DNA of 64,000 nt from Clostridium bornimense (GCF_018917145.1 NZ_JAHLOD010000002.1:1-64000), one strand, 5' to 3'; counted from the stretch's first letter, positions 1-9,797 are shown. A program made the numbers and translations. Notes: generated by a model from the sequence alone, not told the origin.

Positions 1-35
1 AGAGTCAGGTGCTCTACCAGCTGAGCTAATGACAC
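1..35 (-). tRNA. tRNA-Lys(CTT), 5' half only (cut by window edge)
   Basis: Read on the minus strand, this is the acceptor strand, D-arm (AGCTCAGCTGGTAGAGC) and start of the anticodon arm of a tRNA. The anticodon-stem strand CCTGACT is followed by CT at the window edge, which fits a CTT (Lys) anticodon loop. The anticodon is only partly visible, so the identity is likely rather than proven. It lies 3 bases downstream of tRNA-Arg, in the same transcript direction. Confidence 0.75.
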
Positions 36-38
36 ATA

Positions 39-115
<77 letters not shown>

Positions 116-120
116 ATATC

Positions 121-240
121 TATTCTACTATAAACTACGCATTACTTCGTCAACTGCGTCGCTCATTTCGTTCGAATACATGAAGTATTTCTCACTCATT
201 CGCTTCTTGTTTTCTAGTACTGCTTGTTTCTAGCGAATAC
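121..240. repeat. tRNA-spacer repeat, copy 1
   Basis: This ~120 bp unit runs from ATTCTACTATAAACTACGC to TTTCTAGCGAATA and recurs almost unchanged at 757-875, 880-998 and 1001-1120. On the minus strand it holds TTGACG followed 15 bases later by TATAGT, and TAGAAT just after, so it has promoter-like content directed at the adjacent tRNA-Arg. It contains no gene. Confidence 0.9.
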
Positions 241-304
241 CTCTATTCTACTATAAACTATTTGTTTTAGTGAATATCAAGTTTGTTACATCTTAAAGAT
301 GTTA

Positions 305-378
305 TGGAGCGGGCAGCGGGAATCGAACCCGCACTATCAGCTTGGAAGGCTGAAGCACTACCACTATGCAATGCCCGC
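305..378 (-). tRNA. tRNA-Gly(TCC)
   Basis: Acceptor GCGGGCA/TGCCCGC, anticodon loop CTTCCAA (anticodon TCC) and T-loop TTCGATT are visible. Discriminator T is followed by encoded CCA. It has the same sequence as the copy at 1356-1429. Confidence 0.97.
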
Positions 379-420
379 ATAATATTTCAAAGCTCTATCG
401 CTATTCATTGGGCTATTTCC

Positions 421-530
421 CATAAACTTCGCATTACTTCGTCAATTTCTTCCTTCGGTCGTTCATATACTATAGTATTATTCACTCCCTCAGTCATCAT
501 TTCCTCGTACTGCTCGTTTCTTGAAAATAG
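421..530. repeat. tRNA-spacer repeat, diverged copy
   Basis: This stretch between tRNA-Pro and tRNA-Gly aligns with the ~120 bp spacer repeat (shared CGCATTACTTCGTCAA near one end, TTTCCTCGTACTGCTCGTTTCT near the other) but is clearly diverged in its middle. It contains no gene. Confidence 0.75.
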
Positions 531-556
531 ATATTCTCCAAATTTCATTTTTTAAA

Positions 557-632
557 TGGTCGGGGTGACAGGTCTCGAACCTGCGACCTCATGGTCCCAA
601 ACCACGCACTCTACCATCTGAGCCACACCCCG
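557..632 (-). tRNA. tRNA-Pro(TGG)
   Basis: Acceptor CGGGGTG/CACCCCG, anticodon stem CGTGG/CCATG with loop TTTGGGA (anticodon TGG) and T-loop TTCGAGA are visible. Discriminator A is followed by encoded CCA. It has the same sequence as the copy at 1500-1575. Confidence 0.97.
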
Positions 633-638
633 ATAACT

Positions 639-666
639 GGTACTCTACCAGTTAGTGTAATAACAC
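639..666 (-). pseudogene. Relic of the tRNA-Lys 5' half
   Basis: Read on the minus strand, these 28 bases align with the 5' part of the tRNA-Lys at 1-35 with about six differences, and the D-loop GGTAGAG is kept. The relic sits where a Lys gene would be expected, just 3' of tRNA-Arg. The 3' half of the gene is absent: the sequence runs straight into tRNA-Pro. D-stem and acceptor changes make it non-functional. Confidence 0.75.
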
Positions 667-671
667 ACATA

Positions 672-748
<77 letters not shown>

Positions 749-756
749 ATATTCTT

Positions 757-1120
757 ATTCTACTATAAACTACGCATTACTTCGTCAGCCGCGTCGCTCA
801 TTTCGTTCGAATACATGAAGTATTTCTCACTCATTCACTTCTTGTTTCCTAGTACTGCTTGTTTCTAGCGAATATCTTTATTCTACTATAAACTACGCAT
901 TACTTCGTCAACTGCGTCGCTCATTTCGTTCGAATACATGAAGTATTTCTCACTCATTCGCTTCTTGTTTCCTAGTACTGCTTGTTTCTAGCGAATATCT
1001 TTATTCTACTATAAGCTTCGCATTACTTCGTCAACTGCGTCACTCACTTCGCTCGAATACATGAAGTATTTCTCACTTGTTCGTTTCTTGTTTCCTCGTA
1101 CTACTCGCTTCTAGCGAATA
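757..1120. repeat. Three tandem copies of the ~120 bp tRNA-spacer repeat
   Basis: Copies lie at about 757-875, 880-998 and 1001-1120, with a period of ~121 bp and only a few differences. Two shorter decayed copies (beginning TTATACTTTAAGCTTC and TTTTACTATAAGCTTT) follow to about 1208. Each copy carries, on the minus strand, TTGACG, TATAGT and TAGAAT in promoter-like order. This array fills most of the 607-base gap between tRNA-Arg and tRNA-Gly. I see no open reading frame of note in it. Confidence 0.9.
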
Positions 1121-1266
1121 CCTTTCTATTATACTTTAAGCTTCATATTACTTCTAGCAAATATTCTTATTTTACTATAAGCTTTATTTCACTTTTAGTC
1201 AATACTCAATTTATGTTATTCACTGTTACTTAATTTGTTTTGTGTTTTCCTCACAGCACGTTTTGT

Positions 1267-1295
1267 ATTTTACTAAATACTTTCGAGCTTGTCAA
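1267..1295 (-). promoter_or_regulatory. Sigma-A promoter inside the tRNA array
   Basis: On the minus strand a perfect -35 TTGACA (1290-1295) is followed after 17 bases by -10 TAAAAT (1267-1272). It lies between tRNA-Gly and the repeat array. Its transcript would run through the repeats before reaching tRNA-Arg ~520 bases away. Confidence 0.65.
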
Positions 1296-1355
1296 CACCT
1301 TTTTTTAAATTCTTTCGAGGAATTTTCTTCCTCCTAATTCTTCTAAAAGATGTTT

Positions 1356-1429
1356 TGGAGCGGGCAGCGGGAATCGAACCCGCACTATCAGCTTGGAAGG
1401 CTGAAGCACTACCACTATGCAATGCCCGC
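1356..1429 (-). tRNA. tRNA-Gly(TCC), second copy
   Basis: The sequence is the same as tRNA-Gly at 305-378, with anticodon TCC, discriminator T and encoded CCA. Confidence 0.97.
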
Positions 1430-1499
1430 ATGTGTGTTGATAACATATTACTATTGCTAAGCTACATTCTGTACTAACCACTTCGTAATATATTATAAA

Positions 1500-1575
1500 T
1501 GGTCGGGGTGACAGGTCTCGAACCTGCGACCTCATGGTCCCAAACCACGCACTCTACCATCTGAGCCACACCCCG
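1500..1575 (-). tRNA. tRNA-Pro(TGG), second copy
   Basis: The sequence is the same as tRNA-Pro at 557-632. This is the first gene of the array in transcript order, directly behind the strong promoter at 1608-1636. Confidence 0.97.
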
Positions 1576-1607
1576 GTTTTTGACGCTTTCTTTCGGCGAC
1601 AAAAATT

Positions 1608-1636
1608 ATTCTACACTAAAGCTATAATATAGTCAA
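1608..1636 (-). promoter_or_regulatory. Main promoter of the tRNA array
   Basis: On the minus strand -35 TTGACT (1631-1636), a 17-base spacer and -10 TAGAAT (1608-1613) stand about 33 bases upstream of tRNA-Pro. The sequence after the -10 resembles the end of the spacer repeats (TAGTAGAATA). Confidence 0.8.
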
Positions 1637-1660
1637 CACTTTTTTTTATTTTTTTATAAA

Positions 1661-2140
1661 TTAATCTATTAACATTATACTCGGAGTTATCTTGTCCCCT
1701 TCTATATCAATAGTTGCAAGGGAATTTTGCCCCTTACGTGGTAATGATACAGAACCAGGATTAACAATCCATATTCCTTCCTCAAATATTATATTTGATA
1801 TATGAGTATGTCCATATAATACTATATCAACCTTTAATTCCAATCCCCTGTATAGGAGTCTTTGTACTCCTTCTTTAACACCATAAAAATGTCCATGAGT
1901 AATAAAAATTCTCTTACCACAAAGTTCTATTATCTTTTCATTTTCTGCTGAAGATGAAAAATCACAATTTCCTCTAACATTTTCTATTGGTATATCTAAG
2001 TTTCTTTTGTAAATCTCCACATCTTTGGTATTGTCTCCTAAATGTAAAACAATATCAGGATTTATAGTTTTTATATATTCTAAAGACTTGTATATACAAT
2101 AGTTATCTCCATGAGTATCGCTTAATACTACTATTTTCAT
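1661..2140 (-). CDS. YfcE/MJ0936-family metallophosphodiesterase
   Basis: This 159-residue protein has the full metallophosphoesterase motif set: DTHGD (8-12), GD in LHLGDN, GNCD, THGH and GHTH. Two metal ions bind these residues in the family, which hydrolyses phosphodiesters and is cytoplasmic. The length is normal for YfcE/YsnB. The start ATG follows AGGAG at good spacing. It lies 18 bases downstream of rdgB, an order common in Firmicutes, so both are probably in one operon. The natural substrate is not known from sequence. Confidence 0.9.
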   Translation of the reverse strand: MKIVVLSDTHGDNYCIYKSLEYIKTINPDIVLHLGDNTKDVEIYKRNLDIPIENVRGNCDFSSSAENEKIIELCGKRIFITHGHFYGVKEGVQRLLYRGLELKVDIVLYGHTHISNIIFEEGIWIVNPGSVSLPRKGQNSLATIDIEGDKITPSIMLID

Positions 2141-2158
2141 ACTTTTTCTCCTATATAT

Positions 2159-2752
2159 CTATATATTGTTTAATTTTTCTCTTAGTTTTTTTAACGCTTC
2201 ACCTCTGTGACTAACGCTATTTTTTTCCTCTTCTGTGGTTTGTCCAAAGGTTTTATTGAATGGAGGATAGAAAAATAACGGATCATATCCAAATCCACTA
2301 TCTCCTTTTTCTTCCTCTAATATATATCCTCTCACTTCACCTTCTACTCTAATATCTACACCTTGTCCTAATAAAACTAACGCACACTTAAATGCAGCCC
2401 CCCTATTCTCCATAGATACAGATGACAATTCTTTAAGTAATTTCTCGTTATTTTTTTTATCATTTCCATGTTCTCCAGCATACCTTGCTGAATAAACTCC
2501 TGGAGCGCCATTAAGATAATCTACAGCTAGTCCAGAATCATCTGCTAAAACTAATATATTTTCTTTATTTCCTATAAAATCTAATATAGCTTTTGCTTTT
2601 ATATAAGAATTCTCAATAAATGTTGTTCCATTTTCTTCTGGATCTATTTCGATTCCCTCTTCTTTTAGAGATACAACATTGTACTCTTTTAATATCTCTT
2701 TTATTTCCTGTATCTTATGCTTATTATTACTTGCAACAATTATTTTTTTCAC
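2159..2752 (-). CDS. rdgB: XTP/dITP diphosphatase (non-canonical purine NTP pyrophosphatase)
   Basis: The RdgB/HAM1 family cleaves ITP, dITP and XTP to monophosphates and keeps them out of DNA and RNA. The N-terminal substrate loop is ASNNKHK (8-14), followed by LADDSGL and [10 protein letters not shown], and the C-terminal part has GFGYDPLF and SHRGEAL. All are family signatures, and 197 residues is the usual size. The start is GTG behind AGGAGG. It is followed by the YfcE-type phosphodiesterase. The usual upstream partner rph is absent here. Confidence 0.95.
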   Translation of the reverse strand: MKKIIVASNNKHKIQEIKEILKEYNVVSLKEEGIEIDPEENGTTFIENSYIKAKAILDFIGNKENILVLADDSGLAVDYLNGAPGVYSARYAGEHGNDKKNNEKLLKELSSVSMENRGAAFKCALVLLGQGVDIRVEGEVRGYILEEEKGDSGFGYDPLFFYPPFNKTFGQTTEEEKNSVSHRGEALKKLREKLNNI

Positions 2753-2848
2753 AACTTATCCTCCTATAAAAATGATATTTTCCCAAATTCATATTAATTA
2801 TATAAATATCATATAAATAAATGAATTACTATTTAGGTGGTGACTATT

Positions 2849-4207
2849 TTGAAATATATAGGTCCATTTTTAAGAATGAACTCTCTTAATCAATCAAAAG
2901 TTAATAATCAATTATTTTATTTTGCAAAAGAATCTTTAAAACAAGTTGTTTTATATTCCAAATGCGGAATAACTTTGAAAGGTTCTTCACTAGAAAAAAC
3001 TCTTCCTAACAATGATATTAACATAGTCAAAAATATTTCTCCACTATTATGCATATATAAAAAAGCTGATTCCAAAATATCTTTAAAAAATAAGAATTTT
3101 ACCTTTTCATCTCATTCCTTAAAGAAAGAGGTAGAAATACATTCTAATGGTTATATGATACTGTCTATATTAAACCTATATAAATATTATAAAAACTTTA
3201 CTACAAATTACTCTAAAGAATATTGTTCATTATTTAAAGGAATTGTTAAATCACAACTAGATTTTTGTGTATCACATCTTAGAAATACTCAAGGATTTTT
3301 CGTCGATAAAAAAGATCTTTCTGATAATATATTAAGTGAAGTAAAATTTTTAGATAAGTCACAAAAAATATCATTTTGTGATCAAGCACTAATGATGAAT
3401 TGTTTCTATTTATATTCCTTAATTGATGATACAGAATCTAGTGATGCATATAAAACTTTTTCTCTAGATATCTTGAATGCATTCATACTAAATAGAGATA
3501 ATTTATATTCTATGAATAATGATGAATATGTAGAATTTTTGTTTCAATTATGTATTTTTTACGAATCATCAAAAAACGTAGAAGCAATGTCTCTTATACT
3601 TGATTTAGAAGACTATTATACTGAAAACACCTGTGGATCTCACAAAACCTCCTTCACAACAGAATTATTAATGTCATTATGCAATAAGTTGATGTATGAT
3701 TTATTTAATATCGATAAATTCAGAGAAAAAGAAGAAATAATAAAAGAAACTCTTATAAGGTATTTTGATGATGAAACTTATCTTATTTTCAGAGATGATT
3801 CTGAAGACAAAGTATATTCTGAAGATATTATTCTTTATATAATAAATCTATTAGAAAGAGATATAGAAGATTCTTCTGATATAATATCAAAAGTTTATAA
3901 AACTGCTCTATGCGACAATGGTCTTATTTTATCTTTTATAGATGCACCAGAAATGGATAATGAGGAGAGATATAGAAATCAAACTCTTAAATCAGAAGAC
4001 TTATTAGAAGAAAATAATTTTTCTCCTTCTCATGATTCATCTTATATAACTAAAGGGTATGCCCCTATATTTTTGAAGCGTTTAGAGCTTAACCGAAAGA
4101 AAAATAAAATTAAACTATCTAAAGACAACTTTTACTCTAGTAGAAACATGTTTATATTTTACTTGATATTAAGATATATGACTCCAATTTTAGATAATAA
4201 TGATTAA
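2849..4207 (+). CDS. Conserved-looking hypothetical protein
   Basis: I do not recognise a family. The protein is about 452 residues, soluble and rich in Asn, Ser, Leu and charged residues, with no signal peptide, membrane segment or obvious catalytic motif. It looks mostly helical, and helix-pair-like segments recur through its middle. The TTG at 2849 is chosen because AGGTGG (2835-2840) stands 8 bases before it. A GTG at 2837 would lie inside that ribosome binding site. It is divergent from rdgB, and a small membrane protein gene follows. Confidence 0.75.
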   Translation: MKYIGPFLRMNSLNQSKVNNQLFYFAKESLKQVVLYSKCGITLKGSSLEKTLPNNDINIVKNISPLLCIYKKADSKISLKNKNFTFSSHSLKKEVEIHSNGYMILSILNLYKYYKNFTTNYSKEYCSLFKGIVKSQLDFCVSHLRNTQGFFVDKKDLSDNILSEVKFLDKSQKISFCDQALMMNCFYLYSLIDDTESSDAYKTFSLDILNAFILNRDNLYSMNNDEYVEFLFQLCIFYESSKNVEAMSLILDLEDYYTENTCGSHKTSFTTELLMSLCNKLMYDLFNIDKFREKEEIIKETLIRYFDDETYLIFRDDSEDKVYSEDIILYIINLLERDIEDSSDIISKVYKTALCDNGLILSFIDAPEMDNEERYRNQTLKSEDLLEENNFSPSHDSSYITKGYAPIFLKRLELNRKKNKIKLSKDNFYSSRNMFIFYLILRYMTPILDNND

Positions 4208-4285
4208 TAATTAGTAAAGTTTTCTTTATATTATTAGTTGATATGATATAATATATTTTATAAATTACAAAGGAGAATAAAGTTT

Positions 4286-4465
4286 ATGTTAACTGCATTG
4301 TTTTACATTTTAATAGCAATTTCACTTTTAACATTTTGTATAATATCAATTTGGAGTTTTGTACTTTTTAATAGATTTTATAATCAAATTAAATACAAAA
4401 ATTATCTTTTAGAGAAATTAAATCAAAACATTTCATCACTAGCTAAAAATAATAAAGAAGATTAA
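4286..4465 (+). CDS. Small single-span membrane protein (59 aa)
   Basis: The ATG is preceded by AAGGAG at proper spacing and the frame stays open for 59 codons. It is followed within a few bases by a rho-independent terminator. Residues ~2-30 form one strongly hydrophobic helix (LTALFYILIAISLLTFCII is its core). Residues 31-59 are charged (NRFYNQIKYK, LEKLNQN) and probably form a cytoplasmic amphipathic tail. A TATAAT sequence at 4247-4252 could be its -10. The function is unknown. Confidence 0.65.
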   Translation: MLTALFYILIAISLLTFCIISIWSFVLFNRFYNQIKYKNYLLEKLNQNISSLAKNNKED

Positions 4466-4499
4466 AAAAAGCTGTTACACAAAGTGTGGCAGCTTTTTT
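4466..4499 (+). terminator. Rho-independent terminator
   Basis: Stem AAAGCTGTTACAC / GTGTGGCAGCTTT has a short loop and ends in a T-run, directly after the stop of the small membrane protein. Confidence 0.85.
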
Positions 4500-4550
4500 A
4501 GAAGTATACTTTATTACTTAAAATTTATTATATAAAGTAGTTTATATCAA

Positions 4551-4586
4551 AAAAACAACACTTAAGTATAACAGTTTTATATATGA
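4551..4586 (-). repeat. Solo IS-end/MITE-type repeat (copy A)
   Basis: CAACACTTAAGTATAACAG (4556-4574) followed by TTTTATATATG is the reverse complement of the dispersed repeat core. No convincing mate is seen nearby. Confidence 0.85.
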
Positions 4587-4607
4587 ACTAAACATATCTA
4601 TAAATAC

Positions 4608-4649
4608 AAAGGGACATTCGATTAGAAACTTTTCTAACGCTGTCCCTTT
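4608..4649 (-). terminator. Terminator of the 106-aa membrane protein
   Basis: AAAGGGACA and TGTCCCTTT form the base of a hairpin just after the stop codon at 4660 on the minus strand. The inner part pairs through TTAGAAA/TTTCTAA. Confidence 0.75.
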
Positions 4650-4659
4650 ATTTATATAT

Positions 4660-4980
4660 TTAGTTAACATTCAAAAATACAAACACCAACGATATAAACG
4701 CTACAATAATGCACCCAATTGATTCACCTGGCACCTTATTTTTATTTTTAAAATCATATAATGATACACTTGCAACTATCATTGTTATAGATAACATTAT
4801 TTGAAATACCCTATACCCTATTTGATATTTCATATTTATATAATCATAACTTAATAACATTGTAGCTATAAGTGTACATATTGTAATAAAAACTAATATC
4901 CACGATAAAATATCTATAGTTTTATGAATCTTTTTTTGCCTAGCAGTATAACTTAACTTTTCGTCCCTATTCTCATCCAA
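4660..4980 (-). CDS. Small integral membrane protein, three predicted helices
   Basis: The protein is 106 residues with a charged N-terminus (~1-20) and hydrophobic segments at about 24-46, 57-77 and 86-105. I recognise no family. It starts 19 bases downstream of the end of ligA on the same strand, with a GGAAGGG ribosome binding site, so it may be cotranscribed with the pcrA-ligA genes. Confidence 0.7.
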   Translation of the reverse strand: MDENRDEKLSYTARQKKIHKTIDILSWILVFITICTLIATMLLSYDYINMKYQIGYRVFQIMLSITMIVASVSLYDFKNKNKVPGESIGCIIVAFISLVFVFLNVN

Positions 4981-4999
4981 GATTTTCCCTTCCTCCTGC

Positions 5000-6988
5000 T
5001 TATTTTATCATCTCCAAGAATTCTTCTTCAGTTAAAATCTTAATTCCTAAAGCAACAGCTTTATCATATTTTGAGCCCGCTTTTTCTCCAGCTAAAACAT
5101 AATCTGTTTTCTTAGATACAGAAGATGCAACCTTTGCTCCCAATTCTTCTAATTTCTCTTTAATTGTAGTTCTAGTAAAGTTCTCTAATGATCCTGTTAC
5201 TACCACAGATTTTCCTGTAAATACACTTTCTTCAGTAGTACTTTCTTCATATATAGGTGATACTCCAGCCTCTAACAGATCGTTAATAGATTTCTTTATA
5301 TTTTCATCACTAAAGAATTCTAATATTGACTGAGCTACAATATCCCCAATATCTTCTACTAAAATAAGTTCCTCTGCTGTAGCATTCATTATGTTATTTA
5401 ATGACTTAAATCTCTTACATAAATCCTTTGATGTCTTAAGACCTACATTAGGTATTCCTAATGCATATATAAATGCATATAATGGTGCCTTTTTACTTCC
5501 TTCTATAGCATTTAATAAATTATCTGCTTTTTTATCTCCAAATTTATCTAAAGTTAATAACTCTTCTTTCTTTATAGAATACAAATCACTTAATGCTTTT
5601 ATATCTAACTTTTCAAATAAAGCTTCTGCTGTTTTTTCACTAAATCCAGGTATATTCATTGCTTCTCTGCTACCATAATGAACTATACTCTTTACCAATT
5701 GTGGCTTACATGATAATGAATTTTCACAAAAATAGTGTGCTCCTTCTAAAACAATATCACTACCGCAATATGGACATTTTTCTGGTGGTGTAATTTCTTT
5801 AGCATCTTCACCTTCTTCTGCTACCCCCATAATTTCAGGAATAACATCATTAGATCTTCTAACAAAAACCCTTGACCCTATTTTTACACCTTTTCTCATA
5901 ATATCATCCATATTGTTTAATGTTGCACGTTTCACTGTAACACCTGCTAATTCTACCGGTGCTAATATCGCCGTTGGCGCAACTCTTCCACTTCTTCCTA
6001 CATTCCATTCTACATCTAGAACTTCTGTAGTAGCCTCTTCAGCTTCAAACTTTAAAGCTATTGCCCATTTAGGGAATTTTACTGTATATCCAAAAACTTC
6101 TCTAGTTTTTATATCATCAATAGCTATTACGATTCCATCAATATCATAATTTAGATCACTTCTTATGTCATTTATATATTTACCTTGATCTATGACTTCT
6201 TCGATAGTATTACACTTAGCAATATAATCATCCACTGGAAAACCTTTTTTCTTAATAAAATCCATCATTTCCATATAAGTTTTAAATGGTGTTCCTTCAT
6301 TATATCCAATATCGTAGAAAAACGCTGACAGATTTCTTCTAGCTGTTTCTCTCAAATTTAAATTTCTTAACGCACCAGCAGCACCATTTCTAAGATTTTT
6401 TAATGGTACATCGGCATCTTTATTATAGTTTTCAAAAGCCTCTTTAGTCATAATAGCTTCACCATGAATTTCAAAAACATCACTACTATCAATCTTAAGA
6501 GGAATTGATTTTATTGTTTTAACATTTCCAGTAACTTCTTCACCAACTTCACCAGTACCTCTTGTTGCAGCTACTGATAATATCCCATTATTATCATATG
6601 TTAAATTTACTGTTAAGCCATCAAATTTTTTAGTAACAATATAAGATAACTCTGGTAACTTATCCTCATGAGTACTATTGTACTCACTTATAAGCTTTCT
6701 ATTTCTTTTATCCCATTCAATAAGTTCTTCTGATGTTTGTGCTTTATCTAAGCTCCATAGTTTTCCTTTATGAGTATACTTCGTAAATCCAGGAAGTACC
6801 CCATCACCTACTCTAAGTGTAGGTGAATAAGGTAATACTATACCACTAGACTTCTCCAATTCCCTAAGTTCATCATAAAGCTTATCATATTCTTTATCTG
6901 ATATAGTTGGATTATCTAAAACATAATAATTATGTGAATGTTTATTTAATGTCTCTACTAATTCTGATATTCTCTCTTTAATATCCAT
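5000..6988 (-). CDS. ligA: NAD-dependent DNA ligase LigA
   Basis: LigA seals nicks in replication and repair. The Ia domain ([17 protein letters not shown]) binds NAD. The adenylation motif KFDG has the nucleotidyl lysine at 121. The OB fold, a four-cysteine zinc finger (CPYCGSD...CENSLSCK), helix-hairpin-helix repeats and a C-terminal BRCT domain (about 590-662, [13 protein letters not shown]) follow in the standard order. At 662 residues it is full length. It lies 13 bases downstream of pcrA, as in Bacillus. Confidence 0.98.
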   Translation of the reverse strand: MDIKERISELVETLNKHSHNYYVLDNPTISDKEYDKLYDELRELEKSSGIVLPYSPTLRVGDGVLPGFTKYTHKGKLWSLDKAQTSEELIEWDKRNRKLISEYNSTHEDKLPELSYIVTKKFDGLTVNLTYDNNGILSVAATRGTGEVGEEVTGNVKTIKSIPLKIDSSDVFEIHGEAIMTKEAFENYNKDADVPLKNLRNGAAGALRNLNLRETARRNLSAFFYDIGYNEGTPFKTYMEMMDFIKKKGFPVDDYIAKCNTIEEVIDQGKYINDIRSDLNYDIDGIVIAIDDIKTREVFGYTVKFPKWAIALKFEAEEATTEVLDVEWNVGRSGRVAPTAILAPVELAGVTVKRATLNNMDDIMRKGVKIGSRVFVRRSNDVIPEIMGVAEEGEDAKEITPPEKCPYCGSDIVLEGAHYFCENSLSCKPQLVKSIVHYGSREAMNIPGFSEKTAEALFEKLDIKALSDLYSIKKEELLTLDKFGDKKADNLLNAIEGSKKAPLYAFIYALGIPNVGLKTSKDLCKRFKSLNNIMNATAEELILVEDIGDIVAQSILEFFSDENIKKSINDLLEAGVSPIYEESTTEESVFTGKSVVVTGSLENFTRTTIKEKLEELGAKVASSVSKKTDYVLAGEKAGSKYDKAVALGIKILTEEEFLEMIK

Positions 6989-7001
6989 ACTAACCTTCCT
7001 T

Positions 7002-9239
7002 TTACGCTAATTGAAGTGGTGCTATATCTAGTCTTAAAACTTTTACTCCATTTGACATAAATGCAATAGTCGCATATGTTCCCTCTTCTTTTTTAGATAA
7101 AGAAACTATTGTTCCTTCCCCAAACTTTTGATGCTTAACTTTAAGCCCTATAGCAGCTGTATTTGGATCTAACACAGTTTTTTCACCACTATTTACTTTC
7201 GGTTTACTATTTGCTATTCCAAATGATCCATTACTTCTAGTGTTAAATCCAGAAAATCCATTGAATTTACTATTTCCAGACTGAAAAGTACCTTTCTTCT
7301 TCTCAACACCTATATACTCTTTTAAATCTTTATTAATCTCTGATATAAAATCTGATGGAGCATAAGATACAGTCTTACCATATACCATTCTGTAATCAGC
7401 ATGAGTCATATATAGCATTTCCTTAGCTCTTGTTATACCAACATAACATAATCTTCTTGATTCCTCCATCTCTGTTTGAGAATCAAAAGAAGCAGTACCA
7501 GGGAATATACCATTCTCCATTCCTACCATATAAACTACAGGAAATTCAAGTCCCTTAGCAGAATGAACCGTCATAAGAACTACTGCATCTGCATCCTCAT
7601 CATAATTATCTACATCACTATTTAATGTATTTAACTCTAAAAATGCCGCTAAAGATTTATCTTCATTATTTTTCTCAAATTCAACAGCTGCAGAAACTAA
7701 CTCCTTAAGATTTTCTATTCTACTTATATCCTCAGGCGCCTTAGACTTCTTAAGTTCTTCAACATATCCTGTTTCTTTTATTACTTCATCAATAAGTTCT
7801 GATACCTTAATTTCATCTTTTTTTCTCATAAGTAAACTCATAAGAGCAGCGAACTTATTTATTGACGTTGTTGCTCTTGGTGTAAGAGTTGGTATTGTCT
7901 CACAATCTAGAACAGCACTGAATAAAGGTAATTCTGTATACTCAGCATATTCCTTAAGCTTATTTACAGTTGTATCACCTATATTTCTCTTTGGAACATT
8001 TATAATTCTCTCTAATGCTACAGAATCCAATGAATTATTAATAACTTTTAAATAACTCATTATATCCTTTATTTCTTTTCTATCATAGAATTTTAATCCA
8101 CCAATTAATCTATATGGAATCCCTCTTGATAAGAACTTTTCTTCAAATAAACGAGATTGCGCATTAGTTCTATAAAGAATAGCAAAATCATTATATTTTT
8201 TATTCTTATCTTTCATAATAGTATTCATTTCGTTACATACAAACTCCGCTTCATCTTTATCAGAATGAGCTCTATAAATTTTTATTTTTTCACCAGACTC
8301 ATTATTAGTTCTAAGAGTCTTTAAATGTTTATGTGGATTATTTTCAATAACTGAGTTAGCTGCATTTAATATATTTGCTTTTGAACGATAATTTTCTTCT
8401 AGTTTTATTATCTTTGCATCTTCATAATCCTTTTCAAAATCAAGAATATTTTTGATATCTGCACCTCTCCAACCATATATAGATTGGTCATCATCTCCAA
8501 CTACAAATAAGTTTTTATGCATGCTTGCTAATAACTTTGTAAGTAAATATTGTGAACCGTTAGTATCTTGATACTCATCCACCATTATGTATTTAAATTT
8601 TCTTTGATAAAAGCCAAGAACATCTTCATTTTTCTTAAATAACTCTACTGTTTTGTATATAAGATCATCAAAATCTAAAGCATTATTTTCTTTTAATTTT
8701 CTTTGATATAATTCATATACATCAGCAATCTTATTTTCCCTAAAATTCTTTTCATTTTCTAACTTATATTGTCTAGCTGAAATAAAAGCATCTTTACAAC
8801 TACCTATCTTAGATGCTATTTCTCTATCAGTTATATCTTTGTCATTTATATTTAATTCTTTCATACATTGTTTAATTAATGTTTTAGAATCATAACTATC
8901 ATAAATAGTAAAATTTTTATTATATCCTAATTTATCTATCTCTCTTCTTAAAATTCTCACACAAGTTGAATGGAAAGTAGAAATCCACATAGATCCAACT
9001 TCAACCTCATCACCTATAAGAGCTTTTACTCTCTCCCTCATTTCCTGCGCCGCTTTATTAGTAAAAGTAATTGCTAATATATTAGAAGGATATATATCAT
9101 AATTTTGAATCATGTTTGCAATTCTATATGTTAAAACTCTAGTTTTTCCTGATCCTGCTCCAGCTAAAACTAAAACAGGTCCGTTAATAGTCTCAACAGC
9201 CTCATATTGTTTTTCATTAAGTAACTTCTTCAAATCCAT
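7002..9239 (-). CDS. pcrA: ATP-dependent DNA helicase PcrA (UvrD family)
   Basis: This superfamily 1A 3'-5' helicase works in repair and in removing recombination intermediates and stalled complexes. The Walker A is AGAGSGKT (26-33). Also present are TFTNKAA (Ia), VDEYQD (II), [13 protein letters not shown] (III), ENYRS (IV), [12 protein letters not shown] (V) and VGITRAK (VI). At 745 residues the length is normal. The C-terminal tail with [14 protein letters not shown] is the PcrA RNA-polymerase-interaction fold. It forms an operon with yerC upstream and ligA downstream. Confidence 0.98.
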   Translation of the reverse strand: MDLKKLLNEKQYEAVETINGPVLVLAGAGSGKTRVLTYRIANMIQNYDIYPSNILAITFTNKAAQEMRERVKALIGDEVEVGSMWISTFHSTCVRILRREIDKLGYNKNFTIYDSYDSKTLIKQCMKELNINDKDITDREIASKIGSCKDAFISARQYKLENEKNFRENKIADVYELYQRKLKENNALDFDDLIYKTVELFKKNEDVLGFYQRKFKYIMVDEYQDTNGSQYLLTKLLASMHKNLFVVGDDDQSIYGWRGADIKNILDFEKDYEDAKIIKLEENYRSKANILNAANSVIENNPHKHLKTLRTNNESGEKIKIYRAHSDKDEAEFVCNEMNTIMKDKNKKYNDFAILYRTNAQSRLFEEKFLSRGIPYRLIGGLKFYDRKEIKDIMSYLKVINNSLDSVALERIINVPKRNIGDTTVNKLKEYAEYTELPLFSAVLDCETIPTLTPRATTSINKFAALMSLLMRKKDEIKVSELIDEVIKETGYVEELKKSKAPEDISRIENLKELVSAAVEFEKNNEDKSLAAFLELNTLNSDVDNYDEDADAVVLMTVHSAKGLEFPVVYMVGMENGIFPGTASFDSQTEMEESRRLCYVGITRAKEMLYMTHADYRMVYGKTVSYAPSDFISEINKDLKEYIGVEKKKGTFQSGNSKFNGFSGFNTRSNGSFGIANSKPKVNSGEKTVLDPNTAAIGLKVKHQKFGEGTIVSLSKKEEGTYATIAFMSNGVKVLRLDIAPLQLA

Positions 9240-9274
9240 TTATGCTTTCCTAGTGTAACTCTAGGTTCCTCCCT

Positions 9275-9571
9275 TCATTCTTTTGATCTTTCTAACACTC
9301 TTTTATATCCATCACTACCATAATTTAAACATCTATTCACTCTACTTATAGTTGCTGTACTAGCACCTGTCTCCTGAGCAATCTCTTGATAAGTCTTTTT
9401 TTCATATAACATTTTTGCTACATGTAGTCTTTGCTCTGCAGATTTTATCTCTGTTATGGTGAATATATCTTCAAAAAATCTATAACAATCTTCTCTATCT
9501 TTAAGTGTCAAAATCATATCACATAGAAAATCCATCTCTTTGCTTTCTAAAATTGAATGATACTCTTCCAC
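9275..9571 (-). CDS. yerC: YerC/YecD-type TrpR-like DNA-binding protein
   Basis: This 98-residue protein is of the TrpR/YerC family. A helix-turn-helix covers about 57-83 (TYQEIAQETGASTATISRVNRCL). The family binds DNA, but its regulon in clostridia is not known to me. The start is GTG behind AAGGGGG. It stands directly upstream of pcrA-ligA, the same neighbourhood as in Bacillus subtilis. Its 350-base upstream region holds the candidate small RNA. Confidence 0.9.
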   Translation of the reverse strand: MEEYHSILESKEMDFLCDMILTLKDREDCYRFFEDIFTITEIKSAEQRLHVAKMLYEKKTYQEIAQETGASTATISRVNRCLNYGSDGYKRVLERSKE

Positions 9572-9654
9572 TATTCTTCCCCCTTAACCTTTCGTTATAA
9601 TTAAAATTATATTTTAGTTGACCTCATTAATCAATGTTTTTAATTTTACACGTT

Positions 9655-9791
9655 AAAAAGATAAAGCATAAAAGTCACCTATCTTGCGACCTTTATGCTT
9701 TATAAAATAGCAAAAGACAGCTCTTGGGGTTGAGCTGTCTTTAAAATAATAAATAAAAAGGGGGCTATTCATTCTTTTTATTTATCTTGCA
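9655..9791 (-). ncRNA. Candidate three-hairpin small RNA upstream of yerC
   Basis: A promoter at 9798-9826 would start a transcript near 9791. It runs through a perfect 12-bp stem (9749-9760 with 9774-9785), an 11-bp stem (9713-9723 with 9732-9742) and a long stem (9661-9704) followed by CTTTTT. The last two look like intrinsic terminators. A 38-codon frame exists but has no ribosome binding site. It could be a free small RNA or an attenuating leader of yerC-pcrA-ligA. I cannot match it to a known RNA family. Confidence 0.5.
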
Positions 9792-9797
9792 ATATAG

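Noticed and set aside
283-555. 90-codon frame across tRNA-Gly on the plus strand (and the similar one at 1289-1477)
   Set aside because: It is the antisense of a tRNA gene and flanking repeat, so the repeated peptide ERAAGIEPALSAWKAEALPLCNAR is a tRNA read in frame, not a protein.
2837-2848. GTG at 2837 as the start of the hypothetical protein
   Set aside because: It overlaps the AGGTGG ribosome binding site that serves the TTG at 2849.
9663-9779. 38-codon frame on the minus strand inside the three-hairpin RNA
   Set aside because: It has no ribosome binding site, and its codons are the arms of perfect hairpins, which explains the sequence better as RNA.
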